64,000 nt of DNA from assembly GCA_039029355.1 (NCBI GenBank), contig JBCCGI010000011.1, positions 88,757-152,756 on the forward strand. Direction: 5' to 3'. This DNA is from JBCCGI01 sp039029355 (lineage in GTDB: Bacteria; Planctomycetota; UBA1135; GCA-002686595). Below are positions 61,704 through 64,000 of this stretch, in pieces (positions within the stretch are counted from its first letter, which is position 1; each line of letters opens with the position of its first letter). A model generated the notes under the pieces. That model saw nothing but the letters and a program-made list of their open reading frames with translations. It made no database searches and had not been told where the DNA came from. The position numbers and the translations under genes are program-made.

Positions 61704-63344
61704 CTACTCCCAGACCCCCGGCGCCTCGTGCCCCGTGCGCTCGACCCAATCCTCATAGCTCCCCGGGTAGAGCAACGGCTGGTCCGCGGTCCCCTCGCCG
61801 CCCCCCGAGAGGTCCAGCACCCGGTTCGCCATCCCCCGCAGGAACGTGCGGTCGTGCGACACGAACAGCATCGTGCCGTCGAACCCGGAGAGCGTCTGGA
61901 TCAGCATCTCCTTCGTGACGAGGTCGAGGTGGTTCGTCGGCTCGTCCAGCACGAGGAAGTTCGGCGGGTCGTAGAGCATCTGCGCCAGCACGAGGCGCGA
62001 GCGCTCGCCGCCCGACAACACGCGGATCGGCTTGTCGATGTCGTCGCCGGGGAAGTCGAACGAGCCGAGCAGGTTGCGCTTGGACGGCGTCGTGGCGACC
62101 GGGAAGGCCTGGTCGATCTGCTCCCAGACGGTGCGGTTTGGGTCGAGGATCTCGAGCGCCGACTGGGCGAAGTAGCCCAGCTTCAGGCTCGCGCCCAGCC
62201 GCACCTCGCCCTCGTCGGGCTCGAGGACGCCGGCGACGAGCTTGAGCAGCGTGGACTTGCCCGCGCCGTTGACGCCCATGACACACCAGCGCTCGCCGCG
62301 TTGGATCTCGAAGTCGAGGCCCTCGTGCACGGCGCGGTCGCCGTAGCGCTTGGCGACGCCGCGCAGCTTGGCCACGTCGTTGCCCGAGCGCGGCGGCTGG
62401 CGGAACTCGAACGGCACGAGCACGCGCTTCTTCGGCGGCTCCAGCTTCTCGATCTTGTCGAGCTTCTTGACGCGCGATTGGACCTGGGCCGCCTTGGCGG
62501 CGTGCTTCTCGAAGCGCTCGATGAAGCGCTCCTCCTTGCGCAGCATCGCCTGCTGGCGGGTGAAGGCCGCGGCCGCCTGTGCCGCGCGCTCGGCGCGCGC
62601 GCGTTCGTAGTCGGCGTAGTTGCCGGTGTGGCTCACCAGCGCGCCCTCGTCGATCTCGACGATGCGCCCGACGACGCGGTCCATGAAGTCGCGGTCGTGC
62701 GAGGTCAACAGGATCGCCGCCGGGCTCGCCTGCAGGTAGCGTTCGAGCCACACGATCGACTCGATGTCGAGGTGGTTCGTCGGCTCGTCGAGCAGCAGTA
62801 CGTCAGGCGCTCCGATCAGCACCTGCGCGATCGCCACGCGCATCCTCCAGCCGCCCGAGAGCGCGGACATCGGACCGTCGATCGCCTCGTCGGCAAAGCC
62901 GAGGCCGTGCAGCACCTCGCGCGTGCGCGCGACCAGCTCGTAGCCGTCGCGCTGCTGGTACTCCGCCTGTACCTCGCCGAAGCGCTCGAGCACCGCGTCG
63001 AGCTCGTCGGCGCGCTCCGGGTCTGACATCGCGGCTTCCAGCTCGGCCAGCTCGTGGTGCAGCGCGCCCACGCGACCGCAGCCGGCGATCGTCTCGTCGA
63101 GCGCGGTACGCTGGGTCGCCTCGCCCGCGTCCTGGCGGAAGTGGCCGATCGCGAGGCGCTTGGGCACCAGCACCTCGCCGCCGTCGGGCTCGTCCTCGCC
63201 GACGATCAGCCGGAACAGCGTCGACTTGCCCGAGCCGTTGGGCCCGACCAGGCCGACCTTCTCGCCCGGGTTGAGCTGGAACGAAGCCTCTGCGAGCACC
63301 GCCTGGCGCCCGAAGTGCTTGGAGACGGACCGAAACGCGATCAT
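61704..63344 (-). CDS. ABC-F family ATP-binding protein
   Basis: 546 residues with two nucleotide-binding domains and no membrane segment. First: Walker A GPNGSGKST (about 35-43), signature LSGGWRMRV, Walker B VLLLDEPTNHLD. Linker about 240-310 (the P-site tRNA-interaction motif region) is Arg/Glu/Lys-rich. Second: GVNGAGKST (about 352-360), LSGGERSRL, FLVLDEPTNHLD. The EPTNHLD motif marks ABC-F proteins, which act on the ribosome in translation or antibiotic protection. Overall similar to YheS/EttA-type members. Confidence 0.95.
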   Translation of the reverse strand: MIAFRSVSKHFGRQAVLAEASFQLNPGEKVGLVGPNGSGKSTLFRLIVGEDEPDGGEVLVPKRLAIGHFRQDAGEATQRTALDETIAGCGRVGALHHELAELEAAMSDPERADELDAVLERFGEVQAEYQQRDGYELVARTREVLHGLGFADEAIDGPMSALSGGWRMRVAIAQVLIGAPDVLLLDEPTNHLDIESIVWLERYLQASPAAILLTSHDRDFMDRVVGRIVEIDEGALVSHTGNYADYERARAERAAQAAAAFTRQQAMLRKEERFIERFEKHAAKAAQVQSRVKKLDKIEKLEPPKKRVLVPFEFRQPPRSGNDVAKLRGVAKRYGDRAVHEGLDFEIQRGERWCVMGVNGAGKSTLLKLVAGVLEPDEGEVRLGASLKLGYFAQSALEILDPNRTVWEQIDQAFPVATTPSKRNLLGSFDFPGDDIDKPIRVLSGGERSRLVLAQMLYDPPNFLVLDEPTNHLDLVTKEMLIQTLSGFDGTMLFVSHDRTFLRGMANRVLDLSGGGEGTADQPLLYPGSYEDWVERTGHEAPGVWE

Positions 63345-63421
63345 GGGCGCGAAGCATAGGCGATCGGCGGTCCGGTCGCCTCAACCGGCCCGACGAGTCG
63401 GCGGCCGCCGCGCTCTCCGCG

Positions 63422-64000
63422 CTAGTGGGTCCCGATCACGTAGTCGACCGCGTTCGTCAGGAACACGCCGCCGGGGACCTCGACGTAGCCGCCCTGGCTG
63501 AAGAGCGCGAGCCCGATCAGGTTGCACTCGTTCGGAATCGCGCCGGCCGAGACGGTGTCGGTGACCGCGAACGGCTCCTGCACCGTCGCGATCGGGTTGG
63601 GCGGCGTGATCGAGATCAGCAGCGTCCCCAGCCCGGGCACGGGCAGCGACGGGGTCGGAGCGAGCGAGAACGACCACGACAGCAGCACGGTCGCGCCCGG
63701 GTTCGGCGGGAAGAAGCGCACGTCGGGCGGCGCGACGCCCGGCACGAGGCCGGCTCCGACGAGCATCTTGTCCTGGGTCTCCGGGAACATCTGCCCCAGG
63801 TTGGGCGGGACCCCGAAGCGCGGCGCACCCGGCGTCGCCGGGCTAGGCGGGCACGAGGGCTCCGCCCGGAAGGCCACGGTCGAGTCGGTGAAGGGAGGGC
63901 CGCCGATCGACGACGGCGGCACGTGGATGGCGCGGAACTCGAGCGAGTGTGCGCCGGGGCCGAGCTCGACCGTGCCGGTGCTGAAGGACCCGGACGCAAG
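63422..64000 (-). CDS. Secreted-type protein of unknown function (N-terminal part outside window)
   Basis: Frame open to the right edge of the window, so the start is missing; 192 residues are visible. It is Pro/Gly-rich with beta-strand patterns (VELGPGAHSLEFRAIHVPPSS, ATVLLSWSFSLAPTPSLPVPGLGTLLISI) and ends SQGGYVEVPGGVFLTNAVDYVIGTH. The C-terminal half (ITPPNPIATVQEPFAVTDTV ... LIGLALFSQGG) resembles the repeated surface modules common in planctomycete exported proteins. No catalytic motif is visible. Probably extracellular. Confidence 0.75.
   Translation of the reverse strand, partial: LASGSFSTGTVELGPGAHSLEFRAIHVPPSSIGGPPFTDSTVAFRAEPSCPPSPATPGAPRFGVPPNLGQMFPETQDKMLVGAGLVPGVAPPDVRFFPPNPGATVLLSWSFSLAPTPSLPVPGLGTLLISITPPNPIATVQEPFAVTDTVSAGAIPNECNLIGLALFSQGGYVEVPGGVFLTNAVDYVIGTH

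Overview
The window is a GC-rich, densely packed bacterial chromosome segment that most likely comes from a planctomycete (PVC superphylum). Four features point there: an 80-residue small basic protein of the kind known from Planctomycetes, Verrucomicrobia and Chlamydiae (40549-40791); GNGVPDECD-type repeats in a large secreted protein (12793-16125); an FG-GAP/ASPIC-UnbV lipoprotein (37701-39698); and many lipoproteins and TPR proteins of unknown role. The assignment is inference from protein families, since there is no rRNA or other phylogenetic marker here. GTG and TTG starts are common, and many genes overlap by four bases (ATGA, GTGA, TTGA), so translational coupling is widespread. I saw no tRNA, rRNA, CRISPR array or insertion sequence.

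Layout. 3-12489 (+): two complete tandem peptide/nickel-type ABC importers, each with a family 5 binding protein, two permeases and two ATPases; both OppC-like permeases carry large insertions. 12793-16125 (+): a 1110-residue secreted protein that looks like a carbohydrate-active enzyme. 16407-20475 (-): a COG0523 GTPase with a His-rich tail, a DUF2490 outer-membrane-type protein, a HAD hydrolase and a membrane-anchored GDSL-like protein. 20586-32586 (-): two paralogous secretin lipoproteins flanking two TPR proteins, one ExbB-like and two ExbD-like proteins. 33037-35246 (-): family 4 uracil-DNA glycosylase and the MtaB tRNA methylthiotransferase, divergent from a TPR lipoprotein (35294-36562, +). 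36610-39698 (-): a TPR protein and the FG-GAP/ASPIC lipoprotein. 39779-46193 (+): a SPOR-like membrane protein, the small basic protein, QueE, Der, a small lipoprotein, an ABC-2 exporter pair and an endonuclease/exonuclease/phosphatase-fold protein. 46190-61405: a surface-polysaccharide cluster with a methyltransferase and a membrane glycosyltransferase (-), then Wzm/Wzt, three GT2-type modules, four GT4 enzymes and two PIG-L deacetylase modules (+). 61425-64000 (-): a small coding frame, an ABC-F protein and a truncated secreted protein.

The most unusual unit is 20586-32586. The liposecretins could form outer-membrane channels, the ExbB/ExbD proteins an inner-membrane proton-driven motor, and the TPR proteins the periplasmic connection. 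No secretion ATPase, pseudopilin, TonB or TonB-dependent receptor lies nearby, so it is neither an ordinary type II secretion/type IV pilus locus nor an ordinary TonB locus. An A8 tract at the end of the first exbD gene would, after a -1 slip, fuse the two ExbD proteins. The glycan cluster looks like an ABC-exporter-dependent surface polysaccharide pathway in which the polymer may be de-N-acetylated; all four of its GT4 enzymes share a four-cysteine motif.
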